From the NCBI GenBank assembly GCA_018898455.1, contig JAHIJO010000202.1, positions 1-57,218 on the forward strand: a stretch of 57,218 bases of DNA, in the 5' to 3' direction. The notes under the pieces are model-generated. The model was not told where the DNA came from. It saw nothing but the letters and a program-made list of their open reading frames with translations, and did not search any database. The first letter of the stretch is position 1; each line of letters begins with the position of its first letter. The position numbers and the translations under genes were made by a program. Below are positions 34,694 to 43,523 of this stretch, piece by piece. This DNA comes from Verrucomicrobiota bacterium. Its GTDB lineage: Bacteria; Verrucomicrobiota; Kiritimatiellia; JAAZAB01.

Positions 34694-36358
34694 ATGAAAA
34701 TTCCAATGTGTATGGCAAGAGTTTCGGTGCGCCTGGCTGTTCCGTTTATCACGATATGCGTGCTGGCGGCCGCCGCGCCGGCCGCGGTAATCGATTGGAC
34801 AAATCCGGCCGGCGGCGATTTTTCAACCGCCGCCAACTGGAACGGCGGCGCCGGGCCGGTTCCGGGCGCCACGGACTCCGCACAGTTCAACCTTGCCCAA
34901 GACCCGGCATATACCGTTACCCTGAGTGGCACGACCACTAACAACCAGTTGCTGGTCATGACCGACAAGGTGAGTCTTGCCTTGGGCGGGAACACCTACA
35001 CGGTTACCAACGCTATTGTAGGGGTAGCGGGAACTGACAACGGGCAGTTGTGGTTGAGCAACGGAACGGTCAGCGCCACTGGGACCTTCAAGCTGGGAAA
35101 CGCCAATGGGACAACCGGAACGTTGAACGTTGCCGGTCCAGGGAATAATGTTACGCTTACGGCGGGCCTCGACTATCTGTTCGTTGGCGCTGGGGGGACA
35201 GGCGTGGGATACCTGAACGTTACTGGCGGAGCATCGTTGACCAATAATAGAGTTCTTGTCTTGGGCAACGTGGCCAACAGCAACAGCGCAGGCCACGTGA
35301 CTGTCAGCGGATCAGGCACGACTTTTACCACTACCGGTAGCATGTTTCTGGGCTACCTAGGAACTACCACTTCAACAATTGATATTCTTAGCGGCGCGAG
35401 ATTCACCACCGGGGCGGGCAACTACGGGATGGGGTACAGCAGCGCAAGCTCCCGTGGTTCGCTGAACGTTGATGGCGCCGGTTCGGTATTCTCCTCCGGG
35501 GGAAACTGGTGGATTGGAAGAATGGGTATCGGGCGCATGACGGTTCAGAACGGCGGTTCGTTCATCGAGTCAGTCGGCGGCCCCGCCGTCATATTGGGCT
35601 CTGAAGCCGGAAGCGCGGGATACCTTGAAATTGGAGTTATCGGTAGCGGGAGCTTCACCTCCTCCACCTTTAATGTCGGCCGGTCTGCCGGCAACAGTGA
35701 GGGGCATGTTACCATCGGCCCGGGCGGTACGCTGACCTTGCAGAACGGGGGGACCGTTTACCCCAATGGCGAGATCATTTGTAGCAACGGCACGATGAAC
35801 GTGGTCGGCGGCGGAGGGAACCTCACTTTGATCGGTTCAGGCGCCCTGTATGGCAGCGGCACGATGAACATGCACTCCGGCTTTGCGTTTTGGACCCTCT
35901 ACGACGTGGGCGTTATTTCACCCGGCAGCGGCAGCGCAGCGGGCGCTTTCACGGTTAACACCGGCGACCTTGTCTTCACCAAGAGCGGCGTGATCGGCGC
36001 CGGAACTTTGGCGATTCAGTTTGACTCCTCCGGCGCGCATGACAGCGTGATTCTCGCCACCAGCGGGCGCAATGCCAACCTGGCAAGCGCGACGTTGGAC
36101 TATTCGCTCTTGAACGGAACGAGGTTCGCGCCGCCCACGCCGGGGTTCATGGATTTCCTGATCGCCCCGACCATATCCAACTTCGTCTCGGTTGCAAGCG
36201 ACAATATAACCAATATTCTAAGCGCCGTGCCTTTTGTCCAATACACTTATGGCATAGTCACCGTCGGCGCCGGTGACTATGGCGGCCTTTATTCGGGCTA
36301 TCAAGCGTTGCGGCTGACGGCACGAATGAACGCCGGAACGGTTTTTTCATTTCATTAA
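34694..36358 (+). CDS. surface adhesin/autotransporter-like beta-helix protein
   Basis: 554 residues. The signal peptide is MKIPMCMARVSVRLAVPFIT plus a hydrophobic core, with a likely cut after APAAV. AVIDWTNPAGGDFSTAANWN is the typical first strand of PVC-group surface proteins. Short Gly/Ser/Thr/Asn-rich repeats follow (GTLNVAGPGNNVTL, GYLNVTGGASLTN, GHVTVSGSGTTFTT, GSLNVDGAGSVFSS, GRMTVQNGGSFIES) that should stack as a beta-helix. I see no autotransporter barrel and no PEP-CTERM anchor at the C-terminus (MNAGTVFSFH), so how it is held at the surface is unclear. ATG 34694 is chosen over 34628 because it begins the signal peptide. Confidence 0.75.
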   Translation: MKIPMCMARVSVRLAVPFITICVLAAAAPAAVIDWTNPAGGDFSTAANWNGGAGPVPGATDSAQFNLAQDPAYTVTLSGTTTNNQLLVMTDKVSLALGGNTYTVTNAIVGVAGTDNGQLWLSNGTVSATGTFKLGNANGTTGTLNVAGPGNNVTLTAGLDYLFVGAGGTGVGYLNVTGGASLTNNRVLVLGNVANSNSAGHVTVSGSGTTFTTTGSMFLGYLGTTTSTIDILSGARFTTGAGNYGMGYSSASSRGSLNVDGAGSVFSSGGNWWIGRMGIGRMTVQNGGSFIESVGGPAVILGSEAGSAGYLEIGVIGSGSFTSSTFNVGRSAGNSEGHVTIGPGGTLTLQNGGTVYPNGEIICSNGTMNVVGGGGNLTLIGSGALYGSGTMNMHSGFAFWTLYDVGVISPGSGSAAGAFTVNTGDLVFTKSGVIGAGTLAIQFDSSGAHDSVILATSGRNANLASATLDYSLLNGTRFAPPTPGFMDFLIAPTISNFVSVASDNITNILSAVPFVQYTYGIVTVGAGDYGGLYSGYQALRLTARMNAGTVFSFH

Positions 36359-36434
36359 TCGTGACTATTAGAGCAAATGGCACACAGCGCGCCATAAAGC
36401 GGTGGCATGGGTTCTCCTTGAAACAACCGGGGCG

Positions 36435-36472
36435 ACCTGCCCGCAGTCGCAATCCGTCGGCTGACAGATAGT
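36435..36472 (-). repeat. palindromic repeat family B, copy 2
   Basis: ACCTGCCCGCA is followed by GCAATCCGTCGGCTGAC and GATAG, that is, the stem part reads as the reverse complement of copies 1 and 3. It lies between two convergent genes. Confidence 0.7.
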
Positions 36473-36546
36473 GGCGGTTCGCCACGTCGTCCCGATTACG
36501 CCAGCGCATCGGAACAAGTGGTCCCTTAGCTCCGCAAGTCGGAGCT
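36471..36546 (+). repeat. hairpins between convergent genes
   Basis: GTGGCG gtt CGCCAC (36471-36485) and AGCTCCG caagt CGGAGCT (36528-36546) are perfect short hairpins. They may end transcription from both sides, although neither has a long T run. The rest of 36359-36589 holds no gene that I can see. Confidence 0.5.
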
Positions 36547-36589
36547 GACGGGAGTAGAACCGCAAGATTGAAATTCCTAGACATCAAGT

Positions 36590-37552
36590 TTATTTAGGGG
36601 ACATTATACTAGGCGTCACTTTTTCCAGGTAATATCCGCGTCGGGGTCGGCCGGACAGCACGATACCGTCGGATACCGTCTGACGGACCTCGGTGATCTT
36701 GATGCGCGCCACGACTTTCCCGGCGATATGATCGATGGTATTGCCGGTGCCGGGATCGGTGACGGACCGTCCTTCCTCACGGACATCGAACAGATCGCCT
36801 TCCTGAACGCCGACGTTTTCGCCGCCGTTGATAATCACGGTTTCTGCCGTGGCGTCGGCCACGCGCGCTTTCCAGGTGGTGTAGGGAATATCCTGGGCAA
36901 GGCGATAGACGGCCTTGCGGATCGCTTCCTGGGTGGCTTGGCCGATGGGCGTCCTGAAAAACAGATCCCCCCCGAAAGCCACGCCATTGTAATCGAATCG
37001 CGCCCATTTTCCGGAGGCTTTCGCCGATCCTTCCGCCGGCACGCAACTGATAATCTCGCCGGTTTCAACATCGGTCAGCGTCAGGTTGATCATGATCATG
37101 GCGCGCGCGCCGGTGATTCCGCCGGCGGCCTTGGAGGACTTGAACCAGGCGGAGGAGCTTCCCGTCTGGGTGAAATCCGTGATGACGCCACGGATGAGGT
37201 AACGGGCGTTTTTCAAGCGCCCCCGGGCCACGCTGTCCTCCTTGCGGAAGAGATCATGACCCTGGCGCTTGATTTCGCCGAGCACATCTCCCAGGTTTTT
37301 CCGGTCAACCAGGATCACGCGGTGCGTGTTCATCAACTCCACCACCAGCAGGTCCGGAATACCCCGGCCCAGTTTCCACTGGCCCGAAAAGCCGGTTTCG
37401 TTTTCAAATTCGGTGACGGCGATCACCGGCTTAATGGTATTAGGCGGCAAGGGCGGGAGCTGAGGCTGGAAAGAGCGGCAGCCGGATGCAAAAACGGCCA
37501 GGAGTAAAAAACCCCCTACACCCATCCCTTTTACCATGGCGGATTGAACCAT
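36590..37552 (-). CDS. CsgG-family lipoprotein
   Basis: 320 residues. Signal peptide with lipobox FASGC; Cys25 would be lipidated. The domain (VIAVTEFENETGFSG, GIPDLLVVELMNTHRVILVD, RYLIRGVITDFTQT, MIMINLTLTDVETGEII) is that of CsgG, which forms outer-membrane pores for curli-like export or assembles surface structures. The C-terminal part (INGGENVGVQEGDLFDV) resembles the flagellar-assembly/TolB-type extension seen in CsgG relatives of other phyla. GGAAGGG upstream supports ATG 37552. No curli subunit gene is near. The small basic protein gene lies 48 bases upstream on the same strand. Confidence 0.85.
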   Translation of the reverse strand: MVQSAMVKGMGVGGFLLLAVFASGCRSFQPQLPPLPPNTIKPVIAVTEFENETGFSGQWKLGRGIPDLLVVELMNTHRVILVDRKNLGDVLGEIKRQGHDLFRKEDSVARGRLKNARYLIRGVITDFTQTGSSSAWFKSSKAAGGITGARAMIMINLTLTDVETGEIISCVPAEGSAKASGKWARFDYNGVAFGGDLFFRTPIGQATQEAIRKAVYRLAQDIPYTTWKARVADATAETVIINGGENVGVQEGDLFDVREEGRSVTDPGTGNTIDHIAGKVVARIKITEVRQTVSDGIVLSGRPRRGYYLEKVTPSIMSPK

Positions 37553-37600
37553 GCTGGCGGCCCTTCCTGCGTTGAATCGGTTGCCGTGGATTCAGGTCGT

Positions 37601-37729
37601 TCAGGGCTTGGCGGCGGCCGGCGCCGGCGCAGCCACGGGCTTGGCGATTATTTTTGACGCCTTTTTCTTGCGGTCGATCCAGCGTTTCCGCCGCAGACGT
37701 TTCAGTCGTATTCTCAGTTGTTGTCCCAT
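37601..37729 (-). CDS. small basic protein, 42 residues
   Basis: MGQQLRIRLKRLRRKRWIDR then KKKASKIIAKPVAAPA and an Ala/Pro-rich end. It starts ATG 37729 with AGGGTGA about eight bases upstream. Half of the first 24 residues are Lys or Arg, so it should bind nucleic acid or ribosomes. Similar MGQQ.R...KR.RR...L.RKK proteins of 40-70 residues occur in Verrucomicrobiota and relatives as uncharacterised proteins; that is from memory. It precedes the CsgG gene and may be co-transcribed. The function is unknown. Confidence 0.65.
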   Translation of the reverse strand: MGQQLRIRLKRLRRKRWIDRKKKASKIIAKPVAAPAPAAAKP

Positions 37730-37827
37730 AGTGGCCGTCACCCTATAATGGACAATAGAAGGTGTCAAGTGCCAACCATCGATTTTTTTTGACGCTCTTG
37801 GCCCGGTTTCTATCCGGGCTTTCCATT

Positions 37828-38102
37828 AGAACCTATCTCAAAATTGGCATGGAGCGTGGTGCGCGCGTCGCGCCGACAGAGCTAGGCGCGCAAGCGGGAG
37901 GCATAGCCAGCGGCTATGTCCCCGCTTGCGGAACGCCACTCTGTCGGATGCGACGCCGCATTCTGTTGGAACAGAGCGCTTTTCGTGTCTGGCGGCGTTG
38001 AGCGCACGGGGAAATACCTTCCAGGTATTCCACCCGTGCGTTCGCCTGGCCAGACGCGAAAATCGCTTCTGCCACGCCCACGCGAATTTTGAGATAGGTT
38101 CT
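37828..38102. mobile_element. 275-bp TA-flanked fold-back element (MITE-like)
   Basis: The perfect terminal inverted repeats AGAACCTATCTCAAAATT and AATTTTGAGATAGGTTCT bound the element. Counting TA as the target, it is TA-GAACC...GGTTC-TA, as made by IS630/mariner-like or IS427-type transposases. No transposase gene is inside. The interior folds into two long arms. Arm 1 is about 37865-37956: GCGTCGC/GCGACGC, CCGACAGAG/CTCTGTCGG, CGCAAGCGGG/CCCGCTTGCG, CATAGCC/GGCTATG. Arm 2 is about 37975-38067: AGCG/CGCT, GTCTGGC/GCCAGAC, CACGGG/CCCGTG, AATACCT/AGGTATT. Its right end lies 68 bases before the next gene. Confidence 0.85.
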
Positions 38103-38169
38103 AGTCTTGCAAAAGAAAAATAAACCGATAGATTCGACTTCGCAAAACGTCAGGCGGCAGGAACAAGGA

Positions 38170-38973
38170 ATGAGGAAAATCATGAAATTGGGTGTCTGTA
38201 CGTCGATCGAAGGATTGGCAGACGCCGCGGCGGCGGGTTTTGATTTTGCGGAAATGCCCGTGTCGTCATTGGCGCTTGAAAAAGGAGAGGCGGACTTTGC
38301 TGCGATTCGTCAAGGCATACTATCCGCTCCCATTCGGGTGGAAGTGTTCAACTGTTTCCTGCCAGGGAGTTTGAAAGTCACCGGACCGGCCGTTGACCTT
38401 GAGGCCGTACGCCGGCATATGGAGGCGGCCTTGCGCCGCGCCGCCGAGGCGGGAGCGGCCATCATGGTGTTCGGGAGCGGCGGGGCCCGGTCATTGCCCG
38501 AGGGATTTTCGGTGGACCGCGGCTGGAGCCAGCTGGCGGAGGCCGCGCGGCTGGCCGCCGATATCGCGGTCCGGAACAAGATGACCGTTGTTATGGAACC
38601 CTTGTTTAAGCAGGCCTGTAATTTATTCAACCGGGTGGAGCAGGGCGCTGTGTTGGTGGATCGCATCGGCCATCCGCGCTTGCGGCTCCTTGCTGATATG
38701 TTCCACATGGCTAGGGAGCAGGAGCCGTTTGACGATATCGCGGCGGCCGGAGAACGACTGGCTCATATTCACCTGGCTATGCCGTCAATTCCGGAAATGG
38801 CCGAAGGCGTGGCCTATGACTTTCCGGGTTTTTTCGCCGCTTTGCGGCAGGCCGGCTACGACGGCCGTGTGTCGGTTGAAGATAATCCCGGACTGCTGGC
38901 CAAAAGAATAGGATCACGGCTCAATGCCTACCGGGCAGTCCGGGAATATCTGGCGCCTTTTTGCCGGGGGTAG
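38170..38973 (+). CDS. sugar phosphate isomerase/epimerase (hydroxypyruvate-isomerase-like TIM barrel) (2)
   Basis: 267 residues. MKLGVCTSIEGLADAAAAGF opens the barrel. IMVFGSGGARSLPEGFS, TVVMEPLFKQACNLFNRVEQ (Glu), LRLLADMFHMAREQEPFDDI (Asp-His) and YDGRVSVEDNP (C-terminal Glu) are the metal-site regions. ATG 38170 with AAGGAATGAGG nearby is chosen; ATG 38182 is possible, and the frame is open back to 38107. The fold-back element lies just upstream and may supply or separate its promoter. It precedes the second Gfo/Idh gene by 51 bases, likely one operon. Confidence 0.85.
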   Translation: MRKIMKLGVCTSIEGLADAAAAGFDFAEMPVSSLALEKGEADFAAIRQGILSAPIRVEVFNCFLPGSLKVTGPAVDLEAVRRHMEAALRRAAEAGAAIMVFGSGGARSLPEGFSVDRGWSQLAEAARLAADIAVRNKMTVVMEPLFKQACNLFNRVEQGAVLVDRIGHPRLRLLADMFHMAREQEPFDDIAAAGERLAHIHLAMPSIPEMAEGVAYDFPGFFAALRQAGYDGRVSVEDNPGLLAKRIGSRLNAYRAVREYLAPFCRG

Positions 38974-39024
38974 GGGATGATTGCAGAAATCAGTCATGAA
39001 TTGGATCAGGAGATGAGGAGCAAG

Positions 39025-40356
39025 ATGAAACGCAAACGTTATGTGCAGGTGGGACTTGGAGGCCGGTCGTTTATGTACACGGAAGCCTTCGTAGGCACCA
39101 TGAAGGCCTCCTGCGAGCTGGTCGGGTTGTGCGATAATAATCGCGGACGCATGGAGTTGCGTAATCAGCAGATTGCGGAACTCTGGAAGGGAAAGCCCGT
39201 TCCGGTGTATTCGGATAGGCGGTTCGATGCCATGATCCGGGAGCAAAAACCGGAGGTGGTGGTTGTCACCACCAAGGATTGTTTTCACGACAAGTATATT
39301 GTGCGGGCCATGGAACTGGGGTGCGACGTCATCACCGAAAAACCCATGACCATTGATGCCAAGAAGTGCCAGCGCATCATTGACACGGCTCACAAAACAG
39401 GCCGAACCGTCCGCGTAACGTTTAATTACCGTTATTCGCCGCCCCGGACCCAGGTCAAGGATCTGTTGATGAAAGGGATCATTGGCGAGGTGATTTCAGT
39501 TGACTTTCACTGGTTGTTGAATACCGACCATGGCGCGGATTATTTCCGCCGCTGGCATCGGGAGAAAAAAAATTCCGGCGGACTCATGGTTCACAAGGCC
39601 ACCCACCACTTTGACCTGGTCAACTGGTGGCTTTCTGCGCAGCCGGTCGAAGTGATGGCCATGGGTGCCCGCCGTTTCTACGGGAGTGAAAGCGGTATGG
39701 CGGAGCGCTATGGTTTGCAAGGGCACGCCGAACGATGCCATGGATGCCGGCATGGGAAAAAGTGTCATTTCTTTCTTAATTTGGAAAAGAACCCGAACAT
39801 GAAACGGGGCTACCTGGATTGCGAGCGCTACGACGGCTATTTCCGCGACCGGTGTGTGTTTGGGAAGACCATGGACATTGAGGACACCATGAACCTGGTG
39901 GTGCGCTACGATAGCGGGGCCTTCATGTCCTATTCGCTCAACGCATTTGTGCCCTGGGAAGGCTACAAGATCGCATTTAACGGCACCAAAGGCCGCTTGG
40001 AGCATGATTGCATCGAGAGCGTTTATATCAGCGGAGACGGCCGCGTGCAGGGCGGCACCATTCCCCAGGGCACCCGTATCCGGCATTATCCGCATTTTAA
40101 ACCGGTAAGGGATATCCCCGTCTGGCAGAGTAAGGGTGGGCATGGCGGCGGCGATATGCCGCTAATCGTGAATTTATTTTCGCCCAATCCCCCTCGCGAT
40201 CCGTATTTGCGCGCCGCCGGTGTTGCCGATGGCGCCCTGAGCATCCTGGTCGGCGTCGCCGCCAATAAGAGCATGCGTATCGGCAGACCCGTCCGGATCG
40301 ATCAACTGGTTAAAAACATCCCTCAGGTTCGGCGGACGCCAATTAAAAAGTGGTGA
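39025..40356 (+). CDS. Gfo/Idh/MocA-type oxidoreductase (2)
   Basis: 443 residues. YVQVGLGGRSFMYTEAF is the cofactor fold, VITEKPMTIDAKKCQRI the EKP catalytic motif, and HKATHHFDLVNWW holds the active-site His pair. CHGCRHGKKCHFF has paired cysteines unusual for the family and could bind a metal. ATG 39025 has GAGGAG close upstream; the frame is open from 38977. It probably oxidises the substrate or product of the preceding isomerase-like enzyme. Confidence 0.85.
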   Translation: MKRKRYVQVGLGGRSFMYTEAFVGTMKASCELVGLCDNNRGRMELRNQQIAELWKGKPVPVYSDRRFDAMIREQKPEVVVVTTKDCFHDKYIVRAMELGCDVITEKPMTIDAKKCQRIIDTAHKTGRTVRVTFNYRYSPPRTQVKDLLMKGIIGEVISVDFHWLLNTDHGADYFRRWHREKKNSGGLMVHKATHHFDLVNWWLSAQPVEVMAMGARRFYGSESGMAERYGLQGHAERCHGCRHGKKCHFFLNLEKNPNMKRGYLDCERYDGYFRDRCVFGKTMDIEDTMNLVVRYDSGAFMSYSLNAFVPWEGYKIAFNGTKGRLEHDCIESVYISGDGRVQGGTIPQGTRIRHYPHFKPVRDIPVWQSKGGHGGGDMPLIVNLFSPNPPRDPYLRAAGVADGALSILVGVAANKSMRIGRPVRIDQLVKNIPQVRRTPIKKW

Positions 40357-40367
40357 GCGTTAACATT

Positions 40368-40505
40368 ATGACTAACCTTGACTACACCATCCGCCTCGAC
40401 GTCCTTTCCGAAGGCTATGACGGCTATACCCAGTGGTTCCAACCCCGCGCGGCGCCAACAACGATCAGGCAATTAGTGGATGGAGCGAAAACTCATGGCA
40501 TTTAA
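40368..40505 (+). pseudogene. N-terminal remnant, sialidase-like (putative)
   Basis: The 45-residue frame starts MTNLDYTIRLDVLSEGYDGY and continues TQWFQPRAAPT before ending. It recalls the N-termini of BNR/sialidase-type proteins of PVC bacteria (IRL.VLS.GFDG.T.W..PRAG), from memory. The rest is absent and the frame overlaps the start of the next gene. It may be the stub left by a deletion. Confidence 0.35.
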
Positions 40506-42408
40506 TGGTTACATGTACATGTTGAGAGACGCATTCATCCGGAGAATGCGGGAGACGTCTGCTCGCCGGCGCGATATCCTTGCGGGGATCAGGACCCGGA
40601 AGCAGGCGCTGGCCTACCGGAACAGGGTCCGGCGCAAGCTGGCGGATTGTTTCGGACCGTTGCCGGAAAAGACGCCGCTTAATTCGCGGGTGACACGGGT
40701 CATCGACCGGGATGAGTTCACGGTGGAATGCGTACTGTTCGAGAGTCGGCCCGGATTTCTGGTGAGCGCAAATTTCTACCTTCCCAAACAGCGTCGGGGA
40801 CGCGTGCCCGGTGTTGTGGTGACCTGCGGTCATGCGTTGGATGCCAAGGCCTATGGTCTGTACCAGGAGGTCTCCCTTCGGCTGGTCCGCAACGGCTATG
40901 CCGTCCTGATCTATGATCCCATCAACCAGGGAGAAAGGCTCCTCTATCCGGGAAATCGTGCGAAGGCCGATCTCTGCGGTGGCCACAACCGGGTGGGTAA
41001 ACAGCTTCTTCTCATGAACGAGCCATTCTGTGCCTGGCGCTTGTGGGATGGGATCCGGGCGGTGGATTACCTGGCGTCGCGGCCGGAGGTCGATCGCGCC
41101 CAACTGGGCGTCACCGGGCAATCCGGGGGTGGAACGCTGTCCAGCTATATCTGGGCATTCGATCGCAGGTTGCGAATGGTGGCGACGTCATGCTGGCAGA
41201 CCAGTTACCTGCACGACCTGGAAAACGAAATGCCGGCCGATTCGGAACAGTATCCGCCGGATTTTTTACAGGCGGGTCTGGACAAGATCGACTTTCTCAT
41301 GGCGCGGCTCGGCGAGCCGGCCCTGCTTCTCGGCCAGGAATTCGACTACTTTGACGACCGCGGACTGCGACAGGGTCATGGGGAGTTGCTGCGCTTGCAC
41401 CGGTTGGTGGGAGGATATCCGGAATCATGCAAGCTGTTGATGGACAATCAGCAGCATGCGTATTCCAGGAGCAACCAGGAAGCCATGGTCGCGTTTTTCA
41501 ACCAGGTCCTCGGCCGCGGCGCGCCTCGGATCTTCCGCCAGGTGCATCGGGTGCCGGAGCAGGAATTGCTGGTGACGAAAAAAAACGACGTGGTCTCCGC
41601 TGGTTCGCGGCGCATGGCCGCGTTGATTCGGGATCGGGCGCGGAGCGTGGCGTTATCCCGTCCAAGGCCGGGAGACATCCGCGCGGTACTGAGCCGGGTG
41701 CTGGGGATTGAGACGCCGCCCCGCGCGCCGCCTTATCGCCGTTTTTTCCATTCAGGCGCGATACGAAATCGAACCAGCGCGTGGATCTATCGCTTCGGCG
41801 TCGAGACCGAACCCGGGATCATGGCGATTCTGAGGCGCGTTCGCAACGGAGGCCAGCCCTATCATCTGGATGTCGGGAGCGAGGCGCGCGTGTATTTGCC
41901 GAATCTGTCGTCCGAGGAGGAACTCGATGCGCGGCGGACGATGAAAGGCTATAGCGATTTCTGGTGTCTTGACGTGCGCGGGATCGGGGAGAGCCTGTGG
42001 GGACAAACCAATCAGTTTTCGCGCGACTACGGCCATGACTACATGATGTTTGGCCATTATCTGCTATATGGAGAGTCTTACCTGGGGAAAAGGGTGTATG
42101 ATGTTCTGGCGACCGTCGCGTTGCTTCGCGCGGAAGGCGCGCGCCGGATTCATTTGCATGGCGTGGGGCAGGGCGCTCTGCTGGCGCTGTTTGCGGGCGC
42201 GCTGGATCTAAAAATTACGAGTGTTTCCTGCCGGGGGGCGCCGGAGTCATATCTCGATCTGGCCTGTGACCCCTCCGTGAACTGGCCGACCTCCAATTTC
42301 GTCCGGGGCATCCTGAATCACCTTGACCTGTCGGATGTCCGGCGCGCGCTTGGAAAGCGGCTGAAGCAAGACGCGGATCGGGGAGCAGGATTTCGGGTGT
42401 GCCGATAG
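40480..42408 (+). CDS. acetylxylan-esterase-like alpha/beta hydrolase, two-domain
   Basis: 642 residues. The first domain has GVVVTCGHALDAKAYGLYQE, YDPINQGERL, and the nucleophile elbow GVTGQSGGGTLSSY (GxSxG). It resembles acetylxylan esterases that deacetylate plant polysaccharides. The second half (residues about 420-640) repeats an alpha/beta fold: DVRGIGESLWGQTNQF, then RRIHLHGVGQGALLALFAGA, where Gly-Val-Gly-Gln-Gly replaces the nucleophile elbow. This half is probably non-catalytic. No signal peptide is visible. ATG 40495 is an alternative start. It closes the isomerase-oxidoreductase-esterase run. Confidence 0.75.
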   Translation: MERKLMAFNGYMYMLRDAFIRRMRETSARRRDILAGIRTRKQALAYRNRVRRKLADCFGPLPEKTPLNSRVTRVIDRDEFTVECVLFESRPGFLVSANFYLPKQRRGRVPGVVVTCGHALDAKAYGLYQEVSLRLVRNGYAVLIYDPINQGERLLYPGNRAKADLCGGHNRVGKQLLLMNEPFCAWRLWDGIRAVDYLASRPEVDRAQLGVTGQSGGGTLSSYIWAFDRRLRMVATSCWQTSYLHDLENEMPADSEQYPPDFLQAGLDKIDFLMARLGEPALLLGQEFDYFDDRGLRQGHGELLRLHRLVGGYPESCKLLMDNQQHAYSRSNQEAMVAFFNQVLGRGAPRIFRQVHRVPEQELLVTKKNDVVSAGSRRMAALIRDRARSVALSRPRPGDIRAVLSRVLGIETPPRAPPYRRFFHSGAIRNRTSAWIYRFGVETEPGIMAILRRVRNGGQPYHLDVGSEARVYLPNLSSEEELDARRTMKGYSDFWCLDVRGIGESLWGQTNQFSRDYGHDYMMFGHYLLYGESYLGKRVYDVLATVALLRAEGARRIHLHGVGQGALLALFAGALDLKITSVSCRGAPESYLDLACDPSVNWPTSNFVRGILNHLDLSDVRRALGKRLKQDADRGAGFRVCR

Positions 42409-42521
42409 GGGGCGACGAATATGGAATCGACTTGGAAATCATGTCCATCCTGTTATCTTATCGATTCCGGATTGATTAACGGGCTTACAGGATTATCCTG
42501 AGGCCAAGGAGCCATACGCCT

Positions 42522-43334
42522 ATGAACGTCAAATCCATACTGAGCAAAAATCTGATTGTTGGTGCGGTGGGAATCATGCTCGCCGCCGGGATAGGCGGAT
42601 GCGTTTCCGGCGGCGGAAATCAGGCCGGCCGGTCCGAGACCAATGCGCCGATCCTGCGCGTTGGTGTTACGCCGAATATGCCGCCGATTGTTTATAAACA
42701 GGGCGATGACGTCATTGGCTTGGAAGCGGATCTGGCCCGTGCGCTGGGCCGCGAACTGGGCCGTCCGGTACGCTTTGTTCAACTGAAATGGGACGATCAG
42801 ATTCCCGCGCTCATCGGAAACAAGACGGATATCATCATGTCCGGCATGTCGGTGACCAGAATGCGGGCCATGCGTATTGCCTTTACGGATCCGTACCTTG
42901 AAGTGGGACAATTGGCCCTGGTACGCCGTTGCGATCTGGACCGGTTCTTCACCCGTGGCGCCGTGATGTTGACGACCGGGATCGTCGGCGTGGAAAAAGG
43001 CACCACCGGCGATTTGTTTGTCCAGCAGGAATTTCCCCATGCCAAACGGGTGAGTTATGCGTCGTCCCGGGAGGCCGTGAAAGCGCTGATTGCTGCCCGG
43101 ATTGACCTTTTCGTTCACGACGCGCCCGTAGTCTGGTGGCTGGCGGCGGAGCATGAATCCGAAGGCATCGCCGCAGTCAATGTTCCGCTGACCACCGAGA
43201 ATCTTGCCTGGGGCGTGCGGGAAGAGGACCCGGCGCTCCTGAAAGCCGTCAACGGCATTCTGGCGCGCTGGAAGCAGGATGAGAAATTACAGGGCATGGT
43301 CAAGCGCTGGATTCCCTACGCCCGCACCCTCTGA
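42522..43334 (+). CDS. family 3 solute-binding lipoprotein (amino-acid-type ABC transporter)
   Basis: 270 residues. The signal peptide ends in the lipobox GIGGC (Cys27). The bilobed domain has LRVGVTPNMPPIVYKQGD, GLEADLARALGRELGRPVRF, DIIMSGMSVTRMRAMRIAFT and GVEKGTTGDLFVQQEF, all typical of binding proteins for polar amino acids. No permease or ATPase of this transporter class is adjacent, so it may pair with a distant one or act as a sensor. Confidence 0.88.
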   Translation: MNVKSILSKNLIVGAVGIMLAAGIGGCVSGGGNQAGRSETNAPILRVGVTPNMPPIVYKQGDDVIGLEADLARALGRELGRPVRFVQLKWDDQIPALIGNKTDIIMSGMSVTRMRAMRIAFTDPYLEVGQLALVRRCDLDRFFTRGAVMLTTGIVGVEKGTTGDLFVQQEFPHAKRVSYASSREAVKALIAARIDLFVHDAPVVWWLAAEHESEGIAAVNVPLTTENLAWGVREEDPALLKAVNGILARWKQDEKLQGMVKRWIPYARTL

Positions 43335-43523
43335 TCCGGCACGCTTTCCCAAGGTTGCTCAATTAAACGCGGCGTCGACAGTTGTTTACTTCCTGCTATT
43401 TTTTGTGGCTATAAGACAAGCAGGTGATTTACATTTCACTCGTCACCGACACGGTCTGTTTCCCGTGGGACTTGTCGGACAAATGTAGAAACAAGGAAGC
43501 TCCAACCACGGGTCGCACTGTAC

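Noticed and set aside
37762-38001. 79-codon frame inside the fold-back element
   Set aside because: It crosses the element's terminal repeat and hairpin arms and has no family similarity; the DNA symmetry explains the sequence.
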